Shown piece by piece: positions 1 through 11,500 of a stretch of 64,000 nucleotides of DNA. Both the position numbers and the translations under genes were made by a program. Below the pieces are notes generated by a model, which made no database searches, was not told where the DNA came from, and was given only the letters and a program-made list of their open reading frames with translations. Positions within the stretch are counted from its first letter, which is position 1. Each line of letters opens with the position of its first letter. The stretch spans positions 17,795,241 through 17,859,240 of the forward strand of contig CM059621.1 in the NCBI GenBank assembly GCA_030435675.1, in the 5' to 3' direction. The DNA comes from Steinernema hermaphroditum. Lineage: Eukaryota > Nematoda > Chromadorea > Rhabditida > Steinernematidae.

Positions 1-3000
1 GATGCAGAACTCTTTGTATGAACAAGGCCCTATCTGTCTCGAATTGAAAGTGTTGCAGGAAACTAAGATAGTCCACAGTAATCCCAACGGGAATAGGCGC
101 GTTCGATCAGGCTCGTGCAGTTCTACAAGATCCAATCATAAAAATGATATGGTACTTTGGAGCAGGAGGGTCAGATGCAGAGCTTTTGGTATGAGCAAGG
201 GCCCTGCTGTCTCGAATTGAAAGTTTTGCAGGAAACTAAGATAGTCCACAGTAATCCCAACGGGAATAGGCGCGTTCGATCAGGCTCGTGCAGTTCTACA
301 AGATCCAATCATAAAAATGCTATGGTACTTTGGAGCAGGAGGGTCAGATGCAGAGCTCTTTGTATGAACAAGGCCCTATCTGTCTCGAATTGAAAGTTTT
401 GCAGGAAACTAAGATAGTCCACAGTAATCCCAACGGGAATAGGCGCGTTCGATCAGGCTCGTGCAGTTCTACAAGATCCAATCATAAAAATGTATGGTTG
501 GTACTTTGGAGCAGGAGGGGTCAGATGCAGAGCTTTTGGTATGAGCAAGGGCCCTGCTGTCTCGAATTGAAAGTTTTGCAGGAAACTAAGATAGTCCACA
601 GTAATCCCAACGGGAATAGGCGCGTTCGATCAGGCTCGTGTAGTAGATCAAGATGGAATCATAAAAATGATATGGTACTTTGGAGCAGGAGGGTCAGATG
701 CAGAGCTTTTGGTATGAGCAAGGGCCCTGCTGTCTCGAATTGAAAGTTTTGCAGGAAACTAAGATAGGCCACAGGAAATCCAACAAGAATAGGCGCGTTC
801 GATCAGGCTCGTGCAGTTCTACAAGATCCAATCATAAAAATGCTATGGTACTTTGGAGCAGGAGGGTCAGATGCAGAGCTCTTTGTATGAGCAAGGGCCC
901 TGCTGTCTCGAATTGAAAGTTTTGCAGGAAACTAAGATAGTCCACAGTAATCCCAACGGGAATAGGCGCGTTCGATCAGGCTCGTGCAGTAGATCAAGAT
1001 GGAATCATAAAAATGATATGGTACTTTGGAGCAGGAGGGTCAGATGCAGAGCTTTTGGTATGAGCAAGGGCCCTGCTGTCTCGAATTGAAAGTTTTGCAG
1101 GAAACTAAGATAGTCCACAGTAATCCCAACGGGAATAGGCGCGTTCGATCAGGCTCGTGCAGTTCTACAAGATCCAATCATAAAAATGCTATGGTACTTT
1201 GGAGCAGGAGGGTCAGATGCAGAGCTCTTTGTATGAACAAGGCCCTATCTGTCTCGAATTGAAAGTTTTGCAGGAAACTAAGATAGTCCACAGTAATCCC
1301 AACGGGAATAGGCGCGTTCGATCAGGCTCGTGCAGTTCTACAAGATCCAATCATAAAAATGCTATGGTACTTTGGAGCGAGAGGGGTCAGATGCAGAGCT
1401 TTTGGTATGAGCAAGGGCCCTGCTGTCTCGAATTGAAAGTTTTGCAGGAAACTAAGATAGTCCACAGTAATCCCAACGGGAATAGGCGCGTTCGATCAGG
1501 CTCGTGTAGTAGAACAAGATTCAATCATAAAAATGCTATGGTACTTTGGAGCAGGAGGGTCAGATGCAGAGCTCTTTGTATGAACAAGGGCCCTGCTGTC
1601 TCGAATTGAAAGTTTTGCAGGAAACTAAGATAGTCCACAGTAATCCCAACGGGAATAGGCGCGTTCGATCAGGCTCGTGCAGTTCTACAAGATCCAATCA
1701 TAAAAATGCTATGGTACTTTGGAGCAGGAGGGTCAGATGCAGAGCTCTTTGTATGAACAAGGCCTCATCTGTCTCGAATTGAAAGTTTTGCAGGAAACTA
1801 AGATAGTCCACAGTAATCCCAACGGGAATAGGCGCGTTCGATCAGGCTCGTGTAGTAGAACAAGATTCAATCATAAAAATGCTATGGTACTTTGGAGCAG
1901 GAGGGTCAGATGCAGAGCTCTTTGTATGAACAAGGCCCTATCTGTCTCGAATTGAAAGTTTTGCAGGAAACTAAGATAGTCCACAGTAATCCCAACGGGA
2001 ATAGGCGCGTTCGATCAGGCTCGTGCAGTTCTACAAGATCCAATCATAAAAATGATATGGTACTTTGGAGCAGGAGGGTCAGATGCAGAGCTTTTGGTAT
2101 GAACAAGGGCCCTGCTGTCTCGAATTGAAAGTTTTGCAGGAAACTAAGATAGTCCACAGTAATCCCAACGGGAATAGGCGCGTTCGATCAGGCTCGTGCA
2201 GTTCTACAAGATCCAATCATAAAAATGCTATGGTACTTTGGAGCAGGAGGGTCAGATGCAGAGCTCTTTGTATGAACAAGGCCCCATCTGTCTCGAATTG
2301 AAAGTTTTGCAGGAAACTAAGATAGTCCACAGTAATCCCAACGGGAATAGGCGCGTTCGATCAGGCTCGTGTAGTAGAACAAGATTCAATCATAAAAATG
2401 CTATGGTACTTTGGAGCAGGAGGGTCAGATGCAGAGCTTTTGGTATGAGCAAGGCCCTGCTGTCTCGAATTGAAAGTTTTGCAGGAAACTAAGATAGTCC
2501 ACAGTAATCCCAACGGGAATAGGCGCGTTCGATCAGGCTCGTGTAGTAGATCAAGATTCAATCATAAAAATGCTATGGTACTTTGGAGCAGGAGGGTCAG
2601 ATGCAGAGCTTTTGGTATGAGCAAGGGCCCTGCTGTCTCGAATTGAAAGTTTTGCAGGAAACTAAGATAGTCCACAGGTAATCCCAACGGGAATAGGCGC
2701 GTTCGATCAGGCTCGTGCAGTTCTACAAGATCCAATCATAAAAATGCTATGGTACTTTGGAGCAGGAGGGTCAGATGCAGAGCTCTTTGTATGAGCAAGG
2801 GCCCTGCTGTCTCGAATTGAAAGTTTTGCAGGAAACTAAGATAGTCCACAGTAATCCCAACGGGAATAGGCGCGTTCGATCAGGCTCGTGCAGTAGAACA
2901 AGATGCAATCATAAAAATGATATGGTACTTTGGAGCAGGAGGGTCAGATGCAGAGCTTTTGGTATGAGCAAGGGCCCTGCTGTCTCGAATTGAAAGTTTT

Positions 3001-5528
3001 GCAGGAAACTAAGATAGTCCACAGTAATCCCAACGGGAATAGGCGCGTTCGATCAGGCTCGTGCAGTTCTACAAGATCCAATCATAAAAATGCTATGGTA
3101 CTTTGGAGCAGGAGGGTCAGATGCAGAGCTCTTTGTATGAACAAGGCCCTATCTGTCTCGAATTGAAAGTTTTGCAGGAAACTAAGATAGTCCACAGTAA
3201 TCCCAACGGGAATAGGCGCGTTCGATCAGGCTCGTGCAGTTCTACAAGATCCAATCATAAAAATGCTATGGTTGGTACTTTGGAGCAGGAGGGTCAGATG
3301 CAGAGCTTTTGGTATGAGCAAGGGCCCTGCTGTCTCGAATTGAAAGTTTTGCAGGAAACTAAGATAGTCCACAGTAATCCCAACGGGAATAGGCGCGTTC
3401 GATCAGGCTCGTGTAGTAGAACAAGATTCAATCATAAAAATGCTATGGTACTTTGGAGCAGGAGGGTCAGATGCAGAGCTTTTGGTATGAGCAAGGGCCC
3501 TGCTGTCTCGAATTGAAAGTTTTGCAGGAAACTAAGATAGTCCACAGTAATCCCAACGGGAATAGGCGCGTTCGATCAGGCTCGTGCAGTTCTACAAGAT
3601 CCAATCATAAAAATGCTATGGTACTTTGGAGCAGGAGGGTCAGATGCAGAGCTCTTTGTATGAACAAGGCCCTATCTGTCTCGAATTGAAAGTTTTGCAG
3701 GAAACTAAGATAGTCCACAGTAATCCCAACGGGAATAGGCGCGTTCGATCAGGCTCGTGTAGTAGATCAAGATGGAATCATAAAAATGATATGGTACTTT
3801 GGAGCAGGAGGGTCAGATGCAGAGCTCTTTGTATGAACAAGGCCCTATCTGTCTCGAATTGAAAGTTTTGCAGGAAACTAAGATAGTCCACAGTAATCCC
3901 AACGGGAATAGGCGCGTTCGATCAGGCTCGTGCAGTTCTACAAGATCCAATCATAAAAATGATATGGTACTTTGGAGCAGGAGGGTCAGATGCAGAGCTT
4001 TTGGTATGAGCAAGGGCCCTGCTGTCTCGAATTGAAAGTTTTGCAGGAAACTAAGATAGTCCACAGTAATCCCAACGGGAATAGGCGCGTTCGATCAGGC
4101 TCGTGCAGTTCTACAAGATCCAATCATAAAAATGCTATGGTACTTTGGAGCAGGAGGGTCAGATGCAGAGCTCTTTGTATGAACAAGGCCCTATCTGTCT
4201 CGAATTGAAAGTTTTGCAGGAAACTAAGATAGTCCACAGTAATCCCAACGGGAATAGGCGCGTTCGATCAGGCTCGTGCAGTTCTACAAGATCCAATCAT
4301 AAAAATGATATGGTACTTTGGAGCAGGAGGGTCAGATGCAGAGCTTTTGGTATGAGCAAGGGCCCTGCTGTCTCGAATTGAAAGTTTTGCAGGAAACTAA
4401 GATAGTCCACAGTAATCCCAACGGGAATAGGCGCGTTCGATCAGGCTCGTGCAGTTCTACAAGATCCAATCATAAAAATGATATGGTACTTTGGAGCAGG
4501 AGGGTCAGATGCAGAGCTTTTGGTATGAGCAAGGGCCCTGCTGTCTCGAATTGAAAGTTTTGCAGGAAACTAAGATAGTCCACAGTAATCCCAACGGGAA
4601 TAGGCGCGTTCGATCAGGCTCGTGCAGTTCTACAAGATCCAATCATAAAAATGCTATGGTACTTTGGAGCAGGAGGGTCAGATGCAGAGCTCTTTGTATG
4701 AACAAGGCCCTATCTGTCTCGAATTGAAAGTTTTGCAGGAAACTAAGATAGTCCACAGTAATCCCAACGGGAATAGGCGCGTTCGATCAGGCTCGTGCAG
4801 TTCTACAAGATCCAATCATAAAAATGATATGGTACTTTGGAGCAGGAGGGTCAGATGCAGAGCTTTTGGTATGAGCAAGGGCCCTGCTGTCTCGAATTGA
4901 AAGTTTTGCAGGAAACTAAGATAGTCCACAGTAATCCCAACGGGAATAGGCGCGTTCGATCAGGCTCGTGCAGTAGATCAAGATGCAATCATAAAAATGA
5001 TATGGTACTTTGGAGCAGGAGGGTCAGATGCAGAGCTTTTGGTATGAGCAAGGGCCCTGCTGTCTCGAATTGAAAGTTTTGCAGGAAACTAAGATAGTCC
5101 ACAGTAATCCCAACGGGAATAGGCGCGTTCGATCAGGCTCGTGCAGTTCTACAAGATCCAATCATAAAAATGATATGGTACTTTGGAGCAGGAGGGTCAG
5201 ATGCAGAGCTTTTGGTATGAGCAAGGGCCCTGCTGTCTCGAATTGAAAGTTTTGCAGGAAACTAAGATAGTCCACAGTAATCCCAACGGGAATAGGCGCG
5301 TTCGATCAGGCTCGTGCAGTTCTACAAGATCCAATCATAAAAATGATATGGTACTTTGGAGCAGGAGGGTCAGATGCAGAGCTTTTGGTATGAGCAAGGG
5401 CCCTGCTGTCTCGAATTGAAAGTTTTGCAGGAAACTAAGATAGTCCACAGTAATCCCAACGGGAATAGGCGCGTTCGATCAGGCTCGTGCAGTTCTACAA
5501 GATCCAATCATAAAAATGCTATGGTACT
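1..5528 (+). repeat. Subarray 1: mixed A-S/B monomers with recombinants and indels
   Basis: This stretch mixes A-S and B monomers without a fixed order. The 135-151 window shows four forms: 'ttctacaagatcc', 'agatcaagatgg', 'agaacaagattc' and 'agaacaagatgc'. Monomers starting at 853, 1546 and 2757 join an A-type left half (SacI site) to a B-type right half (GGGCCC). Small indels include an extra 'ttgg' giving 'tatggttggtac' near 490 and again near 3268, an extra base in 'gcgagaggggtc' near 1378, a missing g in 'gcaaggccctgctg' near 2449 and an extra g in 'cacaggtaatcc' near 2676. The region looks older or more recombined than the block after 5529. It contains no gene. Confidence 0.9.
1026..1198 (+). 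repeat. Reference B-type monomer
   Basis: I number the monomer from the TTG in 'ctttggagcagg' (position 1) to 173. Positions 1-24 are nearly invariant. Positions 25-53 form the A/B switch; B has 'agcttttggtatgagcaagg' followed by gccctgctg and contains the ApaI site GGGCCC. Positions 54-95 are a 42-bp nearly invariant segment that includes 'aaagttttgcagg'. Positions 96-110 ('taatcccaacgggaa') are variable. Positions 111-134 are conserved and CpG-rich ('taggcgcgttcgatcagg'). Positions 135-151 ('cagttctacaagatcca') are variable. Positions 152-173 are conserved and hold the A-tract 'cataaaaatg' and a c/a polymorphism in 'gctatgg' versus 'gatatgg'. There are six CpGs, five of them between positions 105 and 132. 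Confidence 0.95.
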
Positions 5529-8500
5529 TTGGAGCAGGAGGGTCAGATGCAGAACTCTTTGTATGAACAAGGCCCTATCTGTCTCGAATTGAAAGTTTTG
5601 CAGGAAACTAAGATAGTCCACAGTAATCCCAACGGGAATAGGCGCGTTCGATCAGGCTCGTGCAGTTCTACAAGATCCAATCATAAAAATGGTATGGTAC
5701 TTTGGAGCAGGAGGGTCAGATGCAGAGCTTTTGGTATGAGCAAGGGCCCTGCTGTCTCGAATTGAAAGTTTTGCAGGAAACTAAGATAGTCCACAGTAAT
5801 CCCAACGGGAATAGGCGCGTTCGATCAGGCTCGTGCAGTTCTACAAGATCCAATCATAAAAATGATATGGTACTTTGGAGCAGGAGGGTCAGATGCAGAG
5901 CTCTTTGTATGAACAAGGCCCTATCTGTCTCGAATTGAAAGTTTTGCAGGAAACTAAGATAGTCCACAGTAATCCCAACGGGAATAGGCGCGTTCGATCA
6001 GGCTCGTGCAGTTCTACAAGATCCAATCATAAAAATGCTATGGTACTTTGGAGCAGGAGGGTCAGATGCAGAGCTCTTTGTATGAACAAGGCCCTATCTG
6101 TCTCGAATTGAAAGTTTTGCAGGAAACTAAGATAGTCCACAGTAATCCCAACGGGAATAGGCGCGTTCGATCAGGCTCGTGCAGTTCTACAAGATCCAAT
6201 CATAAAAATGATATGGTACTTTGGAGCAGGAGGGTCAGATGCAGAGCTTTTGGTATGAGCAAGGGCCCTGCTGTCTCGAATTGAAAGTTTTGCAGGAAAC
6301 TAAGATAGTCCACAGTAATCCCAACGGGAATAGGCGCGTTCGATCAGGCTCGTGCAGTTCTACAAGATCCAATCATAAAAATGCTATGGTACTTTGGAGC
6401 AGGAGGGTCAGATGCAGAACTCTTTGTATGAACAAGGCCCTATCTGTCTCGAATTGAAAGTTTTGCAGGAAACTAAGATAGTCCACAGTAATCCCAACGG
6501 GAATAGGCGCGTTCGATCAGGCTCGTGCAGTTCTACAAGATCCAATCATAAAAATGATATGGTACTTTGGAGCAGGAGGGTCAGATGCAGAGCTTTTGGT
6601 ATGAGCAAGGGCCCTGCTGTCTCGAATTGAAAGTTTTGCAGGAAACTAAGATAGTCCACAGTAATCCCAACGGGAATAGGCGCGTTCGATCAGGCTCGTG
6701 CAGTTCTACAAGATCCAATCATAAAAATGATATGGTACTTTGGAGCAGGAGGGTCAGATGCAGAGCTTTTGGTATGAGCAAGGGCCCTGCTGTCTCGAAT
6801 TGAAAGTTTTGCAGGAAACTAAGATAGTCCACAGTAATCCCAACGGGAATAGGCGCGTTCGATCAGGCTCGTGCAGTTCTACAAGATCCAATCATAAAAA
6901 TGCTATGGTACTTTGGAGCAGGAGGGTCAGATGCAGAACTCTTTGTATGAACAAGGCCCTATCTGTCTCGAATTGAAAGTTTTGCAGGAAACTAAGATAG
7001 TCCACAGTAATCCCAACGGGAATAGGCGCGTTCGATCAGGCTCGTGCAGTTCTACAAGATCCAATCATAAAAATGATATGGTACTTTGGAGCAGGAGGGT
7101 CAGATGCAGAGCTTTTGGTATGAGCAAGGGCCCTGCTGTCTCGAATTGAAAGTTTTGCAGGAAACTAAGATAGTCCACAGTAATCCCAACGGGAATAGGC
7201 GCGTTCGATCAGGCTCGTGCAGTAGATCAAGATGGAATCATAAAAATGATATGGTACTTTGGAGCAGGAGGGTCAGATGCAGAGCTTTTGGTATGAGCAA
7301 GGGCCCTGCTGTCTCGAATTGAAAGTTTTGCAGGAAACTAAGATAGTCCACAGTAATCCCAACGGGAATAGGCGCGTTCGATCAGGCTCGTGCAGTTCTA
7401 CAAGATCCAATCATAAAAATGATATGGTACTTTGGAGCAGGAGGGTCAGATGCAGAGCTTTTGGTATGAGCAAGGGCCCTGCTGTCTCGAATTGAAAGTT
7501 TTGCAGGAAACTAAGATAGTCCACAGTAATCCCAACGGGAATAGGCGCGTTCGATCAGGCTCGTGCAGTTCTACAAGATCCAATCATAAAAATGATATGG
7601 TACTTTGGAGCAGGAGGGTCAGATGCAGAGCTTTTGGTATGAGCAAGGGCCCTGCTGTCTCGAATTGAAAGTTTTGCAGGAAACTAAGATAGTCCACAGT
7701 AATCCCAACGGGAATAGGCGCGTTCGATCAGGCTCGTGCAGTTCTACAAGATCCAATCATAAAAATGATATGGTACTTTGGAGCAGGAGGGTCAGATGCA
7801 GAGCTTTTGGTATGAGCAAGGGCCCTGCTGTCTCGAATTGAAAGTTTTGCAGGAAACTAAGATAGTCCACAGTAATCCCAACGGGAATAGGCGCGTTCGA
7901 TCAGGCTCGTGCAGTTCTACAAGATCCAATCATAAAAATGCTATGGTACTTTGGAGCAGGAGGGTCAGATGCAGAACTCTTTGTATGAACAAGGCCCTAT
8001 CTGTCTCGAATTGAAAGTTTTGCAGGAAACTAAGATAGTCCACAGTAATCCCAACGGGAATAGGCGCGTTCGATCAGGCTCGTGCAGTTCTACAAGATCC
8101 AATCATAAAAATGATATGGTACTTTGGAGCAGGAGGGTCAGATGCAGAGCTTTTGGTATGAGCAAGGGCCCTGCTGTCTCGAATTGAAAGTTTTGCAGGA
8201 AACTAAGATAGTCCACAGTAATCCCAACGGGAATAGGCGCGTTCGATCAGGCTCGTGCAGTTCTACAAGATCCAATCATAAAAATGATATGGTACTTTGG
8301 AGCAGGAGGGTCAGATGCAGAGCTTTTGGTATGAGCAAGGGCCCTGCTGTCTCGAATTGAAAGTTTTGCAGGAAACTAAGATAGTCCACAGTAATCCCAA
8401 CGGGAATAGGCGCGTTCGATCAGGCTCGTGCAGTTCTACAAGATCCAATCATAAAAATGATATGGTACTTTGGAGCAGGAGGGTCAGATGCAGAGCTTTT

Positions 8501-11500
8501 GGTATGAGCAAGGGCCCTGCTGTCTCGAATTGAAAGTTTTGCAGGAAACTAAGATAGTCCACAGTAATCCCAACGGGAATAGGCGCGTTCGATCAGGCTC
8601 GTGCAGTTCTACAAGATCCAATCATAAAAATGCTATGGTACTTTGGAGCAGGAGGGTCAGATGCAGAACTCTTTGTATGAACAAGGCCCTATCTGTCTCG
8701 AATTGAAAGTTTTGCAGGAAACTAAGATAGTCCACAGTAATCCCAACGGGAATAGGCGCGTTCGATCAGGCTCGTGCAGTTCTACAAGATCCAATCATAA
8801 AAATGATATGGTACTTTGGAGCAGGAGGGTCAGATGCAGAGCTTTTGGTATGAGCAAGGGCCCTGCTGTCTCGAATTGAAAGTTTTGCAGGAAACTAAGA
8901 TAGTCCACAGTAATCCCAACGGGAATAGGCGCGTTCGATCAGGCTCGTGCAGTTCTACAAGATCCAATCATAAAAATGATATGGTACTTTGGAGCAGGAG
9001 GGTCAGATGCAGAGCTTTTGGTATGAGCAAGGGCCCTGCTGTCTCGAATTGAAAGTTTTGCAGGAAACTAAGATAGTCCACAGTAATCCCAACGGGAATA
9101 GGCGCGTTCGATCAGGCTCGTGCAGTTCTACAAGATCCAATCATAAAAATGCTATGGTACTTTGGAGCAGGAGGGTCAGATGCAGAACTCTTTGTATGAA
9201 CAAGGCCCTATCTGTCTCGAATTGAAAGTTTTGCAGGAAACTAAGATAGTCCACAGTAATCCCAACGGGAATAGGCGCGTTCGATCAGGCTCGTGCAGTA
9301 GATCAAGATGGAATCATAAAAATGATATGGTACTTTGGAGCAGGAGGGTCAGATGCAGAGCTTTTGGTATGAGCAAGGGCCCTGCTGTCTCGAATTGAAA
9401 GTTTTGCAGGAAACTAAGATAGTCCACAGTAATCCCAACGGGAATAGGCGCGTTCGATCAGGCTCGTGCAGTTCTACAAGATCCAATCATAAAAATGCTA
9501 TGGTACTTTGGAGCAGGAGGGTCAGATGCAGAACTCTTTGTATGAACAAGGCCCTATCTGTCTCGAATTGAAAGTTTTGCAGGAAACTAAGATAGTCCAC
9601 AGTAATCCCAACGGGAATAGGCGCGTTCGATCAGGCTCGTGCAGTTCTACAAGATCCAATCATAAAAATGCTATGGTACTTTGGAGCAGGAGGGTCAGAT
9701 GCAGAACTCTTTGTATGAACAAGGCCCTATCTGTCTCGAATTGAAAGTTTTGCAGGAAACTAAGATAGTCCACAGTAATCCCAACGGGAATAGGCGCGTT
9801 CGATCAGGCTCGTGCAGTTCTACAAGATCCAATCATAAAAATGGTATGGTACTTTGGAGCAGGAGGGTCAGATGCAGAGCTTTTGGTATGAGCAAGGGCC
9901 CTGCTGTCTCGAATTGAAAGTTTTGCAGGAAACTAAGATAGTCCACAGTAATCCCAACGGGAATAGGCGCGTTCGATCAGGCTCGTGCAGTAGATCAAGA
10001 TGGAATCATAAAAATGATATGGTACTTTGGAGCAGGAGGGTCAGATGCAGAGCTTTTGGTATGAGCAAGGGCCCTGCTGTCTCGAATTGAAAGTTTTGCA
10101 GGAAACTAAGATAGTCCACAGTAATCCCAACGGGAATAGGCGCGTTCGATCAGGCTCGTGCAGTTCTACAAGATCCAATCATAAAAATGATATGGTACTT
10201 TGGAGCAGGAGGGTCAGATGCAGAGCTTTTGGTATGAGCAAGGGCCCTGCTGTCTCGAATTGAAAGTTTTGCAGGAAACTAAGATAGTCCACAGTAATCC
10301 CAACGGGAATAGGCGCGTTCGATCAGGCTCGTGCAGTTCTACAAGATCCAATCATAAAAATGCTATGGTACTTTGGAGCAGGAGGGTCAGATGCAGAACT
10401 CTTTGTATGAACAAGGCCCTATCTGTCTCGAATTGAAAGTTTTGCAGGAAACTAAGATAGTCCACAGTAATCCCAACGGGAATAGGCGCGTTCGATCAGG
10501 CTCGTGCAGTAGATCAAGATGGAATCATAAAAATGATATGGTACTTTGGAGCAGGAGGGTCAGATGCAGAGCTTTTGGTATGAGCAAGGGCCCTGCTGTC
10601 TCGAATTGAAAGTTTTGCAGGAAACTAAGATAGTCCACAGTAATCCCAACGGGAATAGGCGCGTTCGATCAGGCTCGTGTAGTAGATCAAGATGGAATCA
10701 TAAAAATGATATGGTACTTTGGAGCAGGAGGGTCAGATGCAGAGCTTTTGGTATGAGCAAGGGCCCTGCTGTCTCGAATTGAAAGTTTTGCAGGAAACTA
10801 AGATAGTCCACAGTAATCCCAACGGGAATAGGCGCGTTCGATCAGGCTCGTGCAGTTCTACAAGATCCAATCATAAAAATGCTATGGTACTTTGGAGCAG
10901 GAGGGTCAGATGCAGAACTCTTTGTATGAACAAGGCCCTATCTGTCTCGAATTGAAAGTTTTGCAGGAAACTAAGATAGTCCACAGTAATCCCAACGGGA
11001 ATAGGCGCGTTCGATCAGGCTCGTGCAGTAGATCAAGATCCAATCATAAAAATGCTATGGTACTTTGGAGCAGGAGGGTCAGATGCAGAACTCTTTGTAT
11101 GAACAAGGCCCTATCTGTCTCGAATTGAAAGTTTTGCAGGAAACTAAGATAGTCCACAGTAATCCCAACGGGAATAGGCGCGTTCGATCAGGCTCGTGCA
11201 GTTCTACAAGATCCAATCATAAAAATGATATGGTACTTTGGAGCAGGAGGGTCAGATGCAGAGCTTTTGGTATGAGCAAGGGCCCTGCTGTCTCGAATTG
11301 AAAGTTTTGCAGGAAACTAAGATAGTCCACAGTAATCCCAACGGGAATAGGCGCGTTCGATCAGGCTCGTGCAGTTCTACAAGATCCAATCATAAAAATG
11401 CTATGGTACTTTGGAGCAGGAGGGTCAGATGCAGAACTCTTTGTATGAACAAGGCCCTATCTGTCTCGAATTGAAAGTTTTGCAGGAAACTAAGATAGTC

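Noticed and set aside
115..128. Pol III B-box-like 'gttcgatca', suggesting a tRNA-derived SINE origin
   Set aside because: It misses the final C of the B-box consensus, no matching A box lies at a suitable distance, and there is no tRNA cloverleaf. The match is weak and short.
111..134. CENP-B box-like match around 'gttcgatcagg'
   Set aside because: TTCG is present, but the required downstream A and CGGG are not at the right spacing on either strand.
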